Positions 37,309 through 50,848 of a stretch of DNA of 64,000 nucleotides are shown here, piece by piece. The notes beneath the pieces are model-generated. The model did not search any database. It saw nothing but the letters and a program-made list of their open reading frames with translations, and was not told where the DNA came from. Within the stretch, counting starts at the first letter, position 1, and the number at the start of each line of letters is the position of its first letter. The DNA comes from Brevipalpus yothersi (taxonomy: Eukaryota > Arthropoda > Arachnida > Trombidiformes > Tenuipalpidae): NCBI GenBank assembly GCA_003956705.1, contig QZCP01000129.1, positions 42,408-106,407 of the forward strand. Reading direction: 5' to 3'. Position numbers and translations under genes: made by a program.

Positions 37309-40300
37309 GTGAAATCTCTTTTCTATCCGATTAGTTTTATATTTAGTTCAAACATTTATGACAAGCACACACCATTGATATACATATACCGGGTATACAG
37401 ACTTGGGAGCGATACTGATTCCTAACTGTGCAGTGTGTAGTAGTAGTGGTAATATATTTTTCTATCTCATGAATTTATATATGGAGAGAGGTAAAGATTG
37501 AAAGAGAGAAATAAAAGTTCATCCATGATGCTGATCGCTGGTTCATTAACCTGGTCCACCGCGGTGACTTTTCGGTTATGTGTTTCATCGATCTTATGGT
37601 CTCTATCTTTCATTCATGTTACTCCTTTTATTTCTTCTTGAAGTTTTTTTCTCTCTCTCTCTCATCCTCATCCTCATCTTCATCTTCATCTTCATCTTAA
37701 TCATCATAAAGGTTACCACCACCATTGCTGTGTTATGGTGCTATGCACGAAGCATCATCATGGTGGTATTCAAAAAGCAAAGGTATGGAAAGAAAGAGAA
37801 GATGGAAAGGAACAAGAATAAAGTTGTGATGAGAATGTGTAAAAAAGAAATATCCAAATTTTTTTCGCCAAGTTTAGAGTCAAAATTTCTTAGTTAACTC
37901 ATATCTCTCTTATTTCTCTTTATCCTAATTTGAATATGAATAAGTGTGTGTGTATGCGTATATATACATGTACATGTACGTTATTCAGGATAATCAATTA
38001 CCATGCGAACATTGAAATCACTAATCTGGTATCCTCTCGGAGAGGATGAAATAAAAAGAATATATTCAATTTCTCTAATTTCAATTGCACTTTGAATGCG
38101 ATTTATAATCTCGATCATGCTACGTTTGTAATCAAAACTATGAAAATTTTTCTCTTCTTCTTCTTCTTCATGATATTAATTTTAAATCACAAATGAGGGT
38201 CAGAAATAGTGTGAATGTTGAGTTGATTTGGTATTATTTTTCATCTTTTTTCTCTCCAAATAATCATGAATCTTAATCAACTCTTGCCCAAAAAATCACA
38301 TCTTTCTCTCTCACTCCTTGTACGTTGAACTTGCTTCATGATAGAATAAAAGTGAATGCAATCAAGAGAACAAAAATTAAGAGCATTTCTCAATCAAAAT
38401 TTTTTTGGCTATCTGTACAAATGTCTTCTCTCACTCATAATCATCGCCTTGAAACACTTTCACTTACTTTGCATATGCATCTGACAATGATGAACAAGTG
38501 GCGGGAAAGAGGTGAGAATAAGAAGAATAAGAATTGAGAAAAAATGCTTGGATAAATTTTTCGTGGGAGTAACGGTATTGTGTGTGTGTATACTGAGCAC
38601 ATGTCATTGGGATGAGAGGCTCATCTGATTAACACTTTTTCACCTTGAACTCATCATCATATATTATTTTATTATTTTGTACATTTTGTATTAACATTCT
38701 GACCAAATACAGATTGATTCATAGCCCAGCATGGCCAATGTCAGCTGATATTTTGCAGTATAACGGTCGTGCTCTCATGTATACATGTATTATTTGATGA
38801 GAGAAAATATTGAGTTGATAATTATTTTCATGAATGTTATTCTATCATGAAATAATAGTCATGATAAGTATTTTAGAATATGAACGAAAGGGTTGAGTGA
38901 TAAAGTTTCATTCTTGCTCAACTCTAAAATCGTTATCATCGAAAAGTGGAAACGAATTGATTTCTTTCTCTTCGCTTCTTTGACCAATTTTATTCCAAAA
39001 TTCGATAAACAATTTAGCACGATATATTTTCGGGACTTGATATTATTCTCTTTACTCACCATTAACTCACCATGTTCATGTTCAATCTATATTCGATTCT
39101 GTATACTATTTATGAACATGGCGAACATGCATATACATACATATAGAAATCTGAAATTGTATTAATATGTTGAAATTTATCTTCTTTCCAAAATGAAAAC
39201 CCAAATCGACTGTAAATAAATATCATTCTCTTCTTTCCCCTGAAATCGGTCAAAAAGTGCATGTTGAACGTGAAACTGTCACTTCTTTCCTTTTTTCACA
39301 CGATCTTGATGATGATGTCCGAAATGCATCCATTTGCCTTAGTGATGATACAGGACCACCGGCGAGTTGAGCTACTTCATGAAAAATTTATAATGATATA
39401 GTCTGGTAGACATGAATGAAAATTCATGTCCATCCTGTGACTACTACTACTACTAACTACATGTACTTACTACTGTTACTATCATTTTCAGTGATTCTTC
39501 GAAAGAAAAACGAAAAATTCGAGGTTGCACTGACTCATTCACCTTCATCTCATGTGGACATACATACATATAAATGTTCTTTTCTCAAAGAAAAAGTTTC
39601 GTAACCTCAACTTGAAATAGAACTTTGTCCCTTAGGGTGAAAGATCCGATCGAATTGAGAGAAAGAAGTATCAGAATTTCGTAGGAAATTTATCCAACTA
39701 TGATTAGTTGACATGTGAATGATCATCTCTCAGATTCACAGAGAGAAATCGAATCTGGACGAAGGTGTATTTCTCTATTCAAAATCTATACACAATTTCC
39801 ATCACGAATTAGGTGTACTCAGAATCGTAAAGCAATTCCGAGATGCTTCACTTACTTGTAAGATGGCAGACAAGATAACGGTAGATCATGCAATAAGTTC
39901 AGACATAATTTTGATGGATGTTCTGGGCATTAAAAAAATGTAAACATATAGCCTACACAAAAATTTTACACACTATACACACTCATTACATACGCTCATA
40001 TGTGGCTGGCTAGCTTGTGGCCAGAGGCATTGATTCTCACTTGTTGTTGTCCTGTTTTTCTTATTTTCTTTTCCCAAACTTATTGAGGATGTGGTCAACT
40101 CCTCCACCTCCGGTCAACATTGCCTGGATGCTGACCTGCCATAAAACTTTCCCATTTTCTCTCTCTCTCTCTCTTCTCCATACACATACACTTATATACT
40201 CTGGCAAAGTATAAGAATTTGATGAAGATGCAAATTTTTGTTTTATTTCAACCGCTTTAATCAACAATCAAAAATGCTCATTGGTTTAGCCTCCTTTTTT

Positions 40301-40428
40301 ATCCAGCATCCCACTTGTATTCCAATCTCTCTTTAAGAGAAGAGGGATCCCTGATTGCATCACACATCTAGCCTTCCCTACATATACCGTTATGTATATA
40401 TACATAAATACCTGGGGCATCATTCCGT

Positions 40429-40432
<4 letters not shown>

Positions 40433-40480
<48 letters not shown>
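40433..40480. repeat. (CT)n microsatellite
   Basis: Pure CT tract of about 24 units; a second shorter CT tract follows at 40687-40715. Confidence 0.95.
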
Positions 40481-40482
<2 letters not shown>

Positions 40483-40683
40483 ACTTACATGTACATAAGC
40501 AAAATGGAAAGTTAATGAGAAACAGTTAAGATCATCGCTGAATATCGAACATTGGTCCAGATTTTTGCTGATCAATAGCAAATGTATTGCGCTTTAAGTA
40601 CATTTCTTACCTTTTATGGTACACACACCATACATTCACCTTGTAATTTTATGAATGGTGATAAAATAATGACTTGATGACAA

Positions 40684-40686
<3 letters not shown>

Positions 40687-40715
<29 letters not shown>
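40687..40715. repeat. (CT)n microsatellite
   Basis: Pure CT tract. Confidence 0.9.
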
Positions 40716-40718
<3 letters not shown>

Positions 40719-41289
40719 CTTCGTTGAATGTAACAAATCGTAATTCATGTTACATCACTGAATATCTGTTCAAAAGAAGAGGCTACTACTTAACAGTTTG
40801 GCCTCATCATGGAAATCATACATATATTTTTGCGGGCATCCTTCAATATATCAAGATACATACACACAAATCATATGAAGGGTTATTACTTATCGATACT
40901 GACGATGTGATACTAAAAGTAGAAATGATCTTGAGAAAAGATTTCCGCACCTCTTCATCAAAAAGGATGTTAATGATGAGAACGTGTAGTTGAGAAGAAG
41001 AAGAAGAAGAAGAAGAAGAGCAACAAGTGGCTCATGAAGATGCTGATGTGCATGCACACTGATGAAGAGCAGCATCTTGGCCATCATCAGCATGCATTCC
41101 TGCACCCCTAGCTGGAAGAGAGAAAGATGCCATTGATTTCACAACGATAGATTCTATCAGTTGAGCGAGATGGTTTCACCCATTCAAAAATATATTTACA
41201 CACACATACACACATAACCAAATGAACCCCCTTCTTATACTTATTCTATCTGTTAGCACCCTTTCGATAAGAATTATAACGGTACCAAG

Positions 41290-41295
<6 letters not shown>

Positions 41296-41328
<33 letters not shown>
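41296..41328. repeat. (GA)n microsatellite
   Basis: Pure GA tract immediately before the exon-like segment at 41359. Confidence 0.9.
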
Positions 41329-41331
<3 letters not shown>

Positions 41332-42278
41332 ACTTGAACTTCACTTTTGTTTTAACAGGTAGAAATTTTTTCAACCCTTCGAGAAACGCTATTCGTGATT
41401 GTGCTACTGGCCATTGGCCATATACTGACCGATTGCATCTTGTTGTCTGGTGTCTTCTTCGAGAATTTTTGTTTCTCTTTTGCTTTCTCAAGAAAAACTT
41501 TAATTTCAATTTTTCTTGTTGTTCTCATTTATTAATCATTTATTAATCTTAGTGCATGGACAATTAATCATATTCCCGAAAATTTCTTAATGATGTCGAT
41601 GAAAGTGATGGATAATTGTTACTGAGGTTCGCGGAATTGAAGATTAGTTGAGGGTAATAAGAAGAAGAAGCATGCAAAGTAAAAAGAATTAAAGATGCGA
41701 GAAAAAAGAGTAAAAAGAAAGTGATGAGCTTATTTGAATCTCGGAATGATCAATGATGATGGTAAGATATAATCGTTTTAATGCAGCAAGCCAATACAGT
41801 GTGTGTATATGGATTGAACAAAATGCAATTCAGATAGCTTGAAGAAAGCACAACATGGTGTTCATGAATCGAAAGAGGGAAGAAAAAGTATGGAAAAATG
41901 AATATGAATACGAAAGAGAAAGACAAAATCTGAAGATGATTTGCTTAAAAAAAACAGTTCACATCAGTGATCTAAATGATCATTATATAACTTTCTTATA
42001 TGTTCTTATCCTCTTTCTCTCTCTCTCTCTCTCACTCTCTCTTTCTCTTCGTTATGGATGGAATAAATTATAAATATAACTCTCTTCTTTAGTATGATTG
42101 GATTTGGTCATTTGATGACCCTGCGTTCAAGTGAGAGAGAGAGAGAAGGAATGATATGATGATCATGATTGGTGAATTGATGAAAAAATCATTGAGAGAA
42201 ACCTCAAAATATCTGTTATAGTTGTATCATTCTTCTTCTTTCTTTCTTTCTTTCTTTTTTGTGTTACTAATCTGAAAT

Positions 42279-42938
42279 TTATTCACCATGAACGGATGAG
42301 GAACTTGTGGATGATGATGACGATGTGAATGAATCACTTGCAGAAGTACCGTTATAAATATCTTCCAATTCTAGGGTGTAACTGAGCGATTTTTTGAGTC
42401 TTTCCATTCGTCCGAATCGTCCACGACGTGAGAATAGATTACACTGATAATATGATTCATCTTCACCGTTGGGACAATCAGAACGTCCATCGCACACATG
42501 ATATGAGTCCATGCATGTTGATGAATCGGAGCACCGATAATATTCCGGATATGGGCACACTTTGTCACATCCTTCCTCATCCAAGCCATCTCGACAATCT
42601 TCCCAGCCATCACAAACATGGGACATACTGAGAGAGGGTGATAAATGAGAGATGGTCAGGAAATAAATTTCGAGAAACGGTATAAAATGATGGCAGGGAT
42701 CATGATGGATCGAAAACTTTACCTCAAACAATCATAATAACTGCATCGGAAACACTGGTTGATGTTGCTTCTTCGCCCAGGATTGAAAACATGTCGTCCG
42801 AGAGCAAGTTCTGAAAGAAAAAATATTGCAATCACAATTGCTAACAATTCCAATCAATTGAACAACTAGCTTGCCAATTAAAGGTAACTCACCTGCGGCA
42901 CAGATGATCAAAATAACGGCAACAGTGAGACGAGACAT
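42279..42938 (-). CDS. Secreted protein with two LDL-receptor class A modules
   Basis: Three minus-strand exons: 42938-42893, 42810-42723, 42627-42279, joined in frame to give 160 aa. Residues 1-16 (MSRLTVAVILIICAAG) are a signal peptide. Module 1 starts CFRCSYYDC and continues SMSHVCDGWEDCRDGLDEEG to a final Cys; module 2 runs from CPYPEYYRC through STCMDSYHVCDGRSDCPNGE to YYQC. Each has six cysteines and a C-terminal calcium-binding acidic block (CDGWEDCRDGLDEEGC; CDGRSDCPNGEDES), the defining LDLa pattern. After module 2 come a basic stretch (SRRGRFGRMERLKK) and a Ser-rich tail. No membrane segment is seen, so it is probably secreted, binding other proteins or lipoprotein; the ligand is unknown. 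Exon 2 splits module 1 between its third and fourth Cys. A TATA-like box is upstream. Confidence 0.88.
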
Positions 42939-45900
42939 TGTTTTGATTTTTTGTTGGCAATGGCGAAGACTTTAAGAAGAGAAACTAGAATCACTTTGGA
43001 TTATCACTTGGAATGTGATATGAAATGCACAGAACAATTTGAATTGTTTGGATGATCGAAAGATGCTATCGAAATAACTGGATTCCATCTCTGATATTTA
43101 TACTCATTTTGTTCGACACTCACATGCCCATACATTTGATGAAAGAATGCGGCAGTAAAAGGGCAAAAAAGGAGAGAGAGTCATGATGAGGGTTCTGATG
43201 AAGTTCCTAGAATAAAATTATTAGAACATGGTTGATTGTACACAATTTGAATATGATTTGATCAATAATTGATGAAAAATAGAGTGAGAGAGACTAAAAA
43301 AAGGTGGTGAACGTGACGAATGATGAAGTAGGTTACATTAAAATTGATCACAGTTGAGTCGGTCAATCGTAAAAATTGATGAGCTCAATGATCTGATTAT
43401 CATAAATTCAACCCTTTCGGCACGTAGACATTGGACATTAGTTAGAAAAAAAGAAGCCCTGTAACAATGAGAGAGTATATTTTGCAATGTAAGGTTGATA
43501 GTGATTATTGTTTTCATCATATGTTTCTTCGATACTCAGTATATCAAGCAGCTCATGAGCTACCTGTTTCATAAGCAATCGAAAATCAATTATTCGAAAT
43601 TCCGGTCAACAATCTATGCACCAATATCATCTCTCTACTATTGCTATTCGATACCATATGTGTAGCAACTAACACGATTGAGGCCATTATTGATTCGGAC
43701 ACAGAAAGGTTAACAATTATTTCACCTATTATTGATCAAACCACTGACTAAGGCTGATGTTACCTATCATGTTCTCACTTGAGGAGGAGTGAAAGAGAAA
43801 GAGAAAGAGAAAAAGAAAGAGAGAGAAAAAGAAAGAGAGAGAGAGAGATACCCGCCACCCACCGATATTTTGCCAACGGTACGGCCATCATCTCCCTCCC
43901 TTTCTGTGTATTGTATTGCACTTGATATTGTGGATCTAATTCATTTTCGTGACATGGAATTAAATCTGAGCCTCCAGAGAGAAAACGTATTTAAATACTT
44001 TGTGCACACAGTGTTTAGATTTGAAAGTTATACACACACATATCATTTTCACAAGTAGCTGTGATTTTTTGCTTCTTCTTCTTTTAATTGGCAAGTATTC
44101 ACAACAATCAAGAATTTGGTTGAATGTATCTGCTGATCATCATCTTCTTTGCCGCTTGTGTTTAAACGATAAACTTCCCTTAACACCAGCCATTGCTATG
44201 GTCAATTTGAACTCATGTTCACCGGAAAACTTCTTCTCCACTTCCTCATTGTCTTCCGTTCTATAATCATGCAATACCAGGCTGATAGCATTGGTTCTGA
44301 GTTGCATATCATGATAAAGATGAACTAATCACATGAACAAATATCTGAACAGTCTGGAGAAATTGTGTAAGATTCATTCGCTTTGAATCCCAGATCCAAA
44401 GTTGCAAGAATACTGTATTGGTGATCAATATTAGTCGAAAAATTTTTCAATTGATCATTACCGATTACCTCATCATCAGTACATGATGGTCGATCAAAAT
44501 CGATATAATTCGATTATTTGCAATCTAATGATTATGGGTCAAAGTTCACATCAAATTGGCTCGACAGAAGCAGCCAGTAGATCAGTGGCCATTGATTGCA
44601 GTGTTTATCAGTAGCACATTTCACTGTCAACAGTAACAACAACAAGCCACTGTTGATGATGGTCAGTGGTAATGGTGATGGCACAAGTTGACCATCATGA
44701 ACCATCAGCTAATGAAGCTTGTGACTCAAATGATTAGGAAGCAAATTGATACACCCTACAAACGTAATGCAAATGAGGATGAACTTTTGTGCACACTCAG
44801 AGAAGAGAGAACCATCATCATTATTCTGGAATGATTGTCATCTTCAGAATTTCATCTTCATTCCCTCCCATCCTAATGGGCTAGAGATGATGATATAGTT
44901 GATGATGATTTTGGAGAAGAAAATTTTTTTCAACTTTATTCATCATGCTCATGTCGGCACGCTCTGTTGTCATTTTGAGCGCGAAAAGAAAACTTATATT
45001 TCTTTATCATGACTCACTTTCGATTCTTGAATTCATATCTTTTTTTCCCCGAAAAACTTGAACTTCATCTTCATACATGACGCCACTGAACACAAAATAT
45101 AATGATTGTCATGATGAAACAATGCGTGCCTTGTAGTAATTTCAAATTTTTTGATCATGAATTTTGATCTATCAAAAATTTTTTGAACTCAACAGCAATG
45201 CAATAACATTCAACAGCCTCTTTCATGAATGTATTCCTTTTATGCTATTTCAAATATTTTTGGTGATTTTTGAAAAGTTATTGCCAAAACTTTTTTTTCA
45301 CTTTCCACTGGATCATGAGGTTACTTTCGTGTATTCTCGTGACTTGACCACGAATTACTGACCATATTGATGATTCAAATCTTTATCATCATCCACCTTG
45401 ATTATTATACAAAATATTTAACTGTATCATATGGATAGATTGATGATGATCTAGTTTTGCATGATTTTCACTTTTATTTTCTTTTTTCGCTTCTTGCTTC
45501 TCCTCTACTGTGAATCAATTGCTATTTTACCACAAAAAAGCGATTTGATTTAATCGTGATCCAATCATTGCCGGCATCTACAATCTTCCACCATTGTTCA
45601 GTTACAAATAGCTTTCCTTTGATTATCATCATTCGTTAGTGTATGGCGAAAGTTAAATATATTGATAAAGATATCGATATGATCATCATCATTTGCAATT
45701 ATCGATTCCAGGTAAAAAGGGTTGAAGATAATACGTGTGTGTGTATATAAACAATCCGTTTTTCAGGTTAGTGTTATAATATATTTTGGCAATTCAATCA
45801 CACACAGTATAGTAGTGAGGCTTGTTATTTAACCAAAAAGTGCCTCAAACAACAATCAAGCAAGAACAAGATAGAAGAAGATGATTTTATTTAACTTCTG

Positions 45901-46559
45901 AAAATGTAGAAGATAGAAACTTAATAAATCAGCCATCTAATCCAGTGAACATTAATTCGTTGGATGTTACCCAAACGTTCATATATATGAAACCTCTAAA
46001 TTGTGGCAATTAATGGGAATATTAGATATGAATATTCATTGCAATTTGATTTTTGCTTTTTTGGATTTGTCTTTTATTCGTCATTTTTAATTCACTGGAT
46101 GGTTCTTCTAAATATTGTGATATATAAATCATCTCTCCTCCTCACTTTTCATCTCATTCATTTGTGTGTGTGTTAATATCATTGAAAAACTTTATCCTCA
46201 TTTTATTTTTTTTGTTCACATTAAAAACTTTTATATTTAGATAGCCTGATTTGAAACATTTTGAAATCTCCTCAAAGCTAATTAGCATAACGGTCGTACA
46301 TAATCATATTTATTGTCATTTATGACCAATTCGACATAATTTTCTGAATATTACCTACAACGAAAAATATTCACCATCCATAGTAGAGTTATTGAGGAAG
46401 AAAAAAAATTGCACAAAATATTTAAATATTTAAAAATGGAATTTATATTGGTATGAATCCCTTTATTGATCACGATTGACATGAAATTCACCCTGAAATA
46501 CATATATATTTCTAAGATTCAATCTCTCTGAGATGTCAATTCCATGATATAGTTTCCAG
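42939..46559. other. Gene-poor region between the LDLa gene and the 46.5-kb gene
   Basis: Contains the LDLa gene 5' UTR/promoter, a GA/GAAA-rich stretch near 43.8 kb and many CATCAT-rich stretches. A short frame 45679-45711 (ATG to a gtaaaa donor, 11 codons, phase 0) could be the first coding exon of the next gene, but evidence is only phase and splice context. Confidence 0.4.
43095..43102 (-). promoter_or_regulatory. TATA box (TATAAATA) of the LDLa gene
   Basis: TATAAATA on the minus strand about 157 nt upstream of the LDLa gene start codon. A start site about 30 nt downstream would leave a 5' UTR of roughly 125 nt. Confidence 0.6.
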
Positions 46560-46864
46560 AATGAGTCCAAAATCGTGAGTCCAGCAAGTTGTAAGAAGAA
46601 GAAGAATATTACAAATCGCAAAAAAAATGAATTTCCCAATACAAACTTCTCCAACCCTATCATTGATTTCCGGCAATTAATTTGGATAATTATGATGATG
46701 ATAATTATTGTTGTCTTGATTCAATTTCATGATAATAAAAAAGAAACTGATGTATCCAACAAGCTATGCCCAGGCAACTTTCTTCCAATGAACATCACAT
46801 CATACAGTGAGATTGATGTTTATGATGATATTCATATTCACAGGCGGCTCAAATGGTGAGAATA

Positions 46865-46947
<83 letters not shown>

Positions 46948-47032
46948 TTTCTTTCTTTTTACGAGTAGGCCGGTGGAGGCGGACTTTTTGGCCTATCCTA
47001 ATCTTGGCGAAGTGTTTGGTGATCTTTTTTAA
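46560..47032 (+). CDS. 3' end of an unknown single-pass membrane protein gene
   Basis: Exon 46560-46855 is open after a ttccag acceptor and ends at a gtgaga donor in phase 2. The next exon (46969-47032) follows a tag acceptor, keeps the frame and stops at TAA. The joined product has a basic N-terminal part (SCKKKKNITNRKKNEF), one membrane segment (LIWIIMMMIIIVVLIQF), then an outside part with a possible N-glycosylation site (MNIT) and a Cys. It ends RRLKW-PVEADFLAYPNLGEVFGDLF. The charge distribution suggests type II topology. No ATG precedes the membrane segment, so at least one upstream exon is missing; 45679-45711 fits in phase. The 113-nt intron is mostly (CT)n. The protein is not one I recognise. 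Confidence 0.5.
46868..46944. repeat. (CT)n microsatellite inside an intron
   Basis: About 38 CT units, the longest pure CT tract in the window, filling about two thirds of the putative 113-nt intron 46856-46968. On the transcribed strand it is a giant polypyrimidine tract ending 24 nt before the acceptor. Confidence 0.95.
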
Positions 47033-48882
47033 GCAGAAAAAAATTGCATTCTGATCATCTGATGGATCATCCGCATCTTTCTTCTCTCTCTCTCTCCTCT
47101 CACTTTTGAGCCTTCGATTAATGATACAAAATGCAATTAATCTTAACGCTCTCTCTCTCTCTCTCTCTCTTTAAAATGATTCTAATTCTGTCTTCCACTA
47201 AAAATTTTCAAACCATAAAAATTTTTCACGAATACACCTTCTTGAAACTCCTAGGCAGACCGATAAAGATCAGATTGAAAGTAGAGCAAGAAGAAAATTT
47301 TCTCTCTCTCTTTTCCTCTTTCTTTCTTTCTTTCTTTCTCTTTCACCCCAAGTAGGTGGTAATTGATGATGATATTGTCTTTTCATGAGTATTCATTTAA
47401 ATATCGCTCAACACTTGCTGATATCAGAGATTTCATGCTGATCACAAAACTTTAATTCAGCCATCATATTTAAACCGATTTTAGGAATGTATTTTTAGGA
47501 CCTTTACGATTGAGACAATCTGAACACACTTTCTCTTATCACTTCGAATTTATTTTGAGTAGAAGTGAAAAATTGTCCAAAGATGAGCTGCTCAATGGAT
47601 CAATTACGATTGACTCTCTTGTAGAAGGAGAGGAAAAAACAAAAAACCTGAAAAACAATTGATTAAAGCTTAATAATCTTGATTGCAGCTAGGTGACCAC
47701 AATATATAAGTTAAATATAATCTATTGGATGATTTTAAAAGAGGTAAAATTTATCAATTGAGTTTTTATCCTCACAAAAATTTGAGCAATTTTCAAAAAT
47801 TTACTCCTATTTTTCCATAAGCTATAAGAGGAAACCAAAACTTTTCTATTGGAATAAATTGCTGATAATAAAATTGCCGTTTCTTAAAAAAAGATGTCTA
47901 CTTATAAAATAATTTTACTCATATTCACCAAGACAATCATAATAGAATCAATTATAGTGAATTTTACGAAAATTTAGAGAGAATTTCTATCAACTAATTA
48001 CAACTGTAAAACTGCAGATATTGAATGAATCAATCGCAATCAAAAGTCACACAATGAGAATCGCTATTCATTTCAAAGTATAGCTGCAAGAGACAGAGAC
48101 AGAGAAATATCTCTGTGAATATTTTCTCAACTTACCTGCAATTGATCAGGAAACAAGTCTTAATTTTTCCTACAATTTTCCAAGAAGTGTTATGAATCAT
48201 TATGTGTGTATAATTATTTGAATGACTCACAATAATCATGAGTTGTTATTCATTTTCAATGATTTATCTGAATCGCTCCAGAGTATCGAGAATGCTGAGA
48301 TACGAACTTCGCGACTGATTCTCCGTTTCATTGGATATCGTAGACTTTGGGCTTCTTGATAGTTAAATCTGCAATTAACTTTCTAGATTCCTTTTTCGGA
48401 ATTACAAAGTGTAGACTTTTTTCCTTTCCACAGGAATATCATTCGATGTATTTAAGTAAATGATTCATTCAGCCTTGCCAACTGCAATCAACTTGCCCGG
48501 TTGTAAGTGAACACCATATGAAAACCATTTCCACTTTGGTCTTGATATTTTTGCTTCAATATTTCCGATCCTAGGCTCTGGAGAAAATGATTATTCCCTC
48601 TCTTTCACGATCAACTATGGAATGAATCCGAATATTTACTGCGAATTCAGCCTTTTATGGCATCATCAGATCATTCATCTTCCATCGTAGCTACTATTGC
48701 TGTGTAATCTGAACAATTGTGAACCATTCATTGTTCTTTTGAGCTCTCTCTCCATACATTGAACATTGAAGTTCAATGTTCTCACGCTTTTGTGTATGTA
48801 TTCACACATACATATACACACACAGAGAAACACAGAGGTAATATTTCCTCATGAGAAAACTTTCCAAAGTTCTGGGATATTT

Positions 48883-49029
48883 CTACCATAGAAATTCATC
48901 CTTTTGAGTGCATCTTTTTTCGAATTTTTCTGACCAAAATTCATGGCAACTGTAATCACTGCGACCAGCTTCAAGGTTGGAGTGAAAACTTGCCAAATTA
49001 ACTATGGTCAACAATATCAAAATGACCAT
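48883..49029 (-). CDS. Possible small secreted peptide, unknown
   Basis: From the ATG at 49029 the minus-strand frame gives 48 aa. It opens with a hydrophobic leader (MVILILLTIVNLASFHSNLE, cut possibly after Ala-Gly) and continues with a short charged part with two cysteines (SDYSCHEFWSEKFEKRC). An in-frame ATG at 49158 would add a 43-residue hydrophobic, unlikely extension. There is no homology I recognise and no clear splice site; a weak donor-like gtagaa overlaps the stop, so it could be a first exon. Chance remains likely. Confidence 0.28.
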   Translation of the reverse strand: MVILILLTIVNLASFHSNLEAGRSDYSCHEFWSEKFEKRCTQKDEFLW

Positions 49030-49180
49030 GATTGCACGAATGTACCCCGTTAATGTATTAATCGTGTGTATACCCAGTAAGAAGGTTTTACAATGGATAA
49101 AATAGTTGAAATAGAGGTGCCTCAGGATAAATGGACAGGAGAAGGTAAAATTGATCATACTTTAAATTACCAAAATACTG

Positions 49181-49182
<2 letters not shown>

Positions 49183-49250
<68 letters not shown>
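49183..49250. repeat. (GA)n microsatellite, interrupted
   Basis: Two GA tracts separated by a short AAATA interruption. Confidence 0.95.
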
Positions 49251-49253
<3 letters not shown>

Positions 49254-50483
49254 AATACCTGTTGAAAATGATTAGAGATGAAGTCATCATGGTGAATTAT
49301 TTGTTGTTCTCTTGTTCACATAAACATACAGGTAGCCAGTATCTTTTTCATAGCTCAAATATGCAAATAGCATTCGAAAAAAATTTTCTCAAATGGTCAT
49401 TGAATAGGTATTATCATAAAAGGTAGGATCTATGAGGAAACTTCAATAGTTCTTTTCACTTCGAGAATGATCATTATTTCAGAATGACTATGGTTAAGCT
49501 GAACTTTCATGGGCATTTCTGGGATTTAAGTTTGAAGAACACATGGAATCATGATGAAACCGAAAGTTTTCTCCACACTTTCCCATGTAGGTAGTTCCAT
49601 TTGATTCAGACACTTCAAATTGAAATGAGTCTAAAATAGAGGAAAAAATTCATCCATATTCAAATTACTTGGAATGTAATCAAAAAGCCGCATAGTTGAG
49701 ATGATTAATTTACTCTCAGTGATATGAAAATATTTATAACCACAACACACACTACTTAACCTGTTTTCTTAAATATTGAAACTTTTTGAGAATCATTCGT
49801 CTCTGTTAATTATGCATCACAAAAACATTCACACACACACAGTCATAATCATAATTAAGAAAGAAAGAGAGAGAAAGTGAGTGAGTGGCTTAATTTTTAA
49901 TCATCTTCTTCATTCTTAGGTTAAACTATTCCAATCATTTGACAATGAATGGGGAATAACCTCAATGAATATGGTAATCATAAATTAGACAGCTACCTTC
50001 TTCATCACTCCATCTTCCCTCCTCACTGCATAAGACATACACACACACACAAAAACATAGGTGATATGATGAAGTAGGATTAGAAATGTTAAATGATCTA
50101 ATTGTACAGATACAAGATTAGGCTGGCCATCATACAATCGAGAACATAAATGAGATCAAAGATTGAAGAGAGAGAGAAAGTATTCATGGAACTCAGCATA
50201 AGGCGAGATGAAGATAGAAAAAAAGGAGAGAGTGAACAAGTTGTTAAGTTAAATCTTTCAAAATCACTTTCGTCAATCTACTTTCTCTCTCTCTTTCTCT
50301 TGAGTCTTTTGAGTCTTTCTCAACGGGATACAAGTGATGAGGATGATAGTTTCATCATCATTTAGATCATCTCATTTCTCTCTCTCTATCTCCATCTCTC
50401 TTGAGCTTTTGCTTTTCGCCTAAAATCAGCCACCACAAAAGCATCATCCAGCTTCTCTTTCTACTTATAGCCCTTTGATCCTG

Positions 50484-50510
50484 ATTAGAGAGAGAGAGAG
50501 AGAGAGAGAG
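50484..50510. repeat. (GA)n microsatellite
   Basis: Short pure GA tract. Confidence 0.85.
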
Positions 50511-50792
50511 ACGAAGACGAACTAGATTGAATCTGGCGGCAACGAATTTGGGTTAGAATGATTTTAAATCACTGGCTGTTCTCTTTTTCCGGTTCCATGT
50601 GTAGCCATGTGTGCGTGTAGGTCTGATGATTTGCATGTCGTGAGTCGATTTCAGAGTGATAACCGAAGAGAAAAGATGTGATCCCAAGAAAGATGTGGGC
50701 ATATATATACAACAAATGTATTGCTCTTAAGAATGAAGACAGAATTGATGCATCATCAACCTTATGGAATGATAAGAATGTGGTATCCTCTG

Positions 50793-50802
<10 letters not shown>

Positions 50803-50843
<41 letters not shown>
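50803..50843. repeat. (CT)n microsatellite
   Basis: Pure CT tract. Confidence 0.9.

Positions 50844-50848
<5 letters not shown>

Larger units (their letters stand above)
31243..42278. other. Large gene-poor region, microsatellite-rich
   Basis: About 11 kb without a supported complete gene. The beginning probably carries the 3' UTR of ZDHHC isoform B; an AATAAA is at 32381-32386. It contains many GA/CT tracts, CATA and TTTC tetranucleotide runs, a 24-bp perfect palindrome at 33604-33627, and weak exon candidates at 35582-35802 (-) and 41359-41535 (+). Numerous ATG/CAT trinucleotide-rich stretches give short unsupported frames. Confidence 0.5.

Noticed and set aside
39719..39943. 74-aa plus-strand ORF with ATG
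   Set aside because: No domain, membrane segment, signal peptide or splice site; one of many frames of this length expected by chance.
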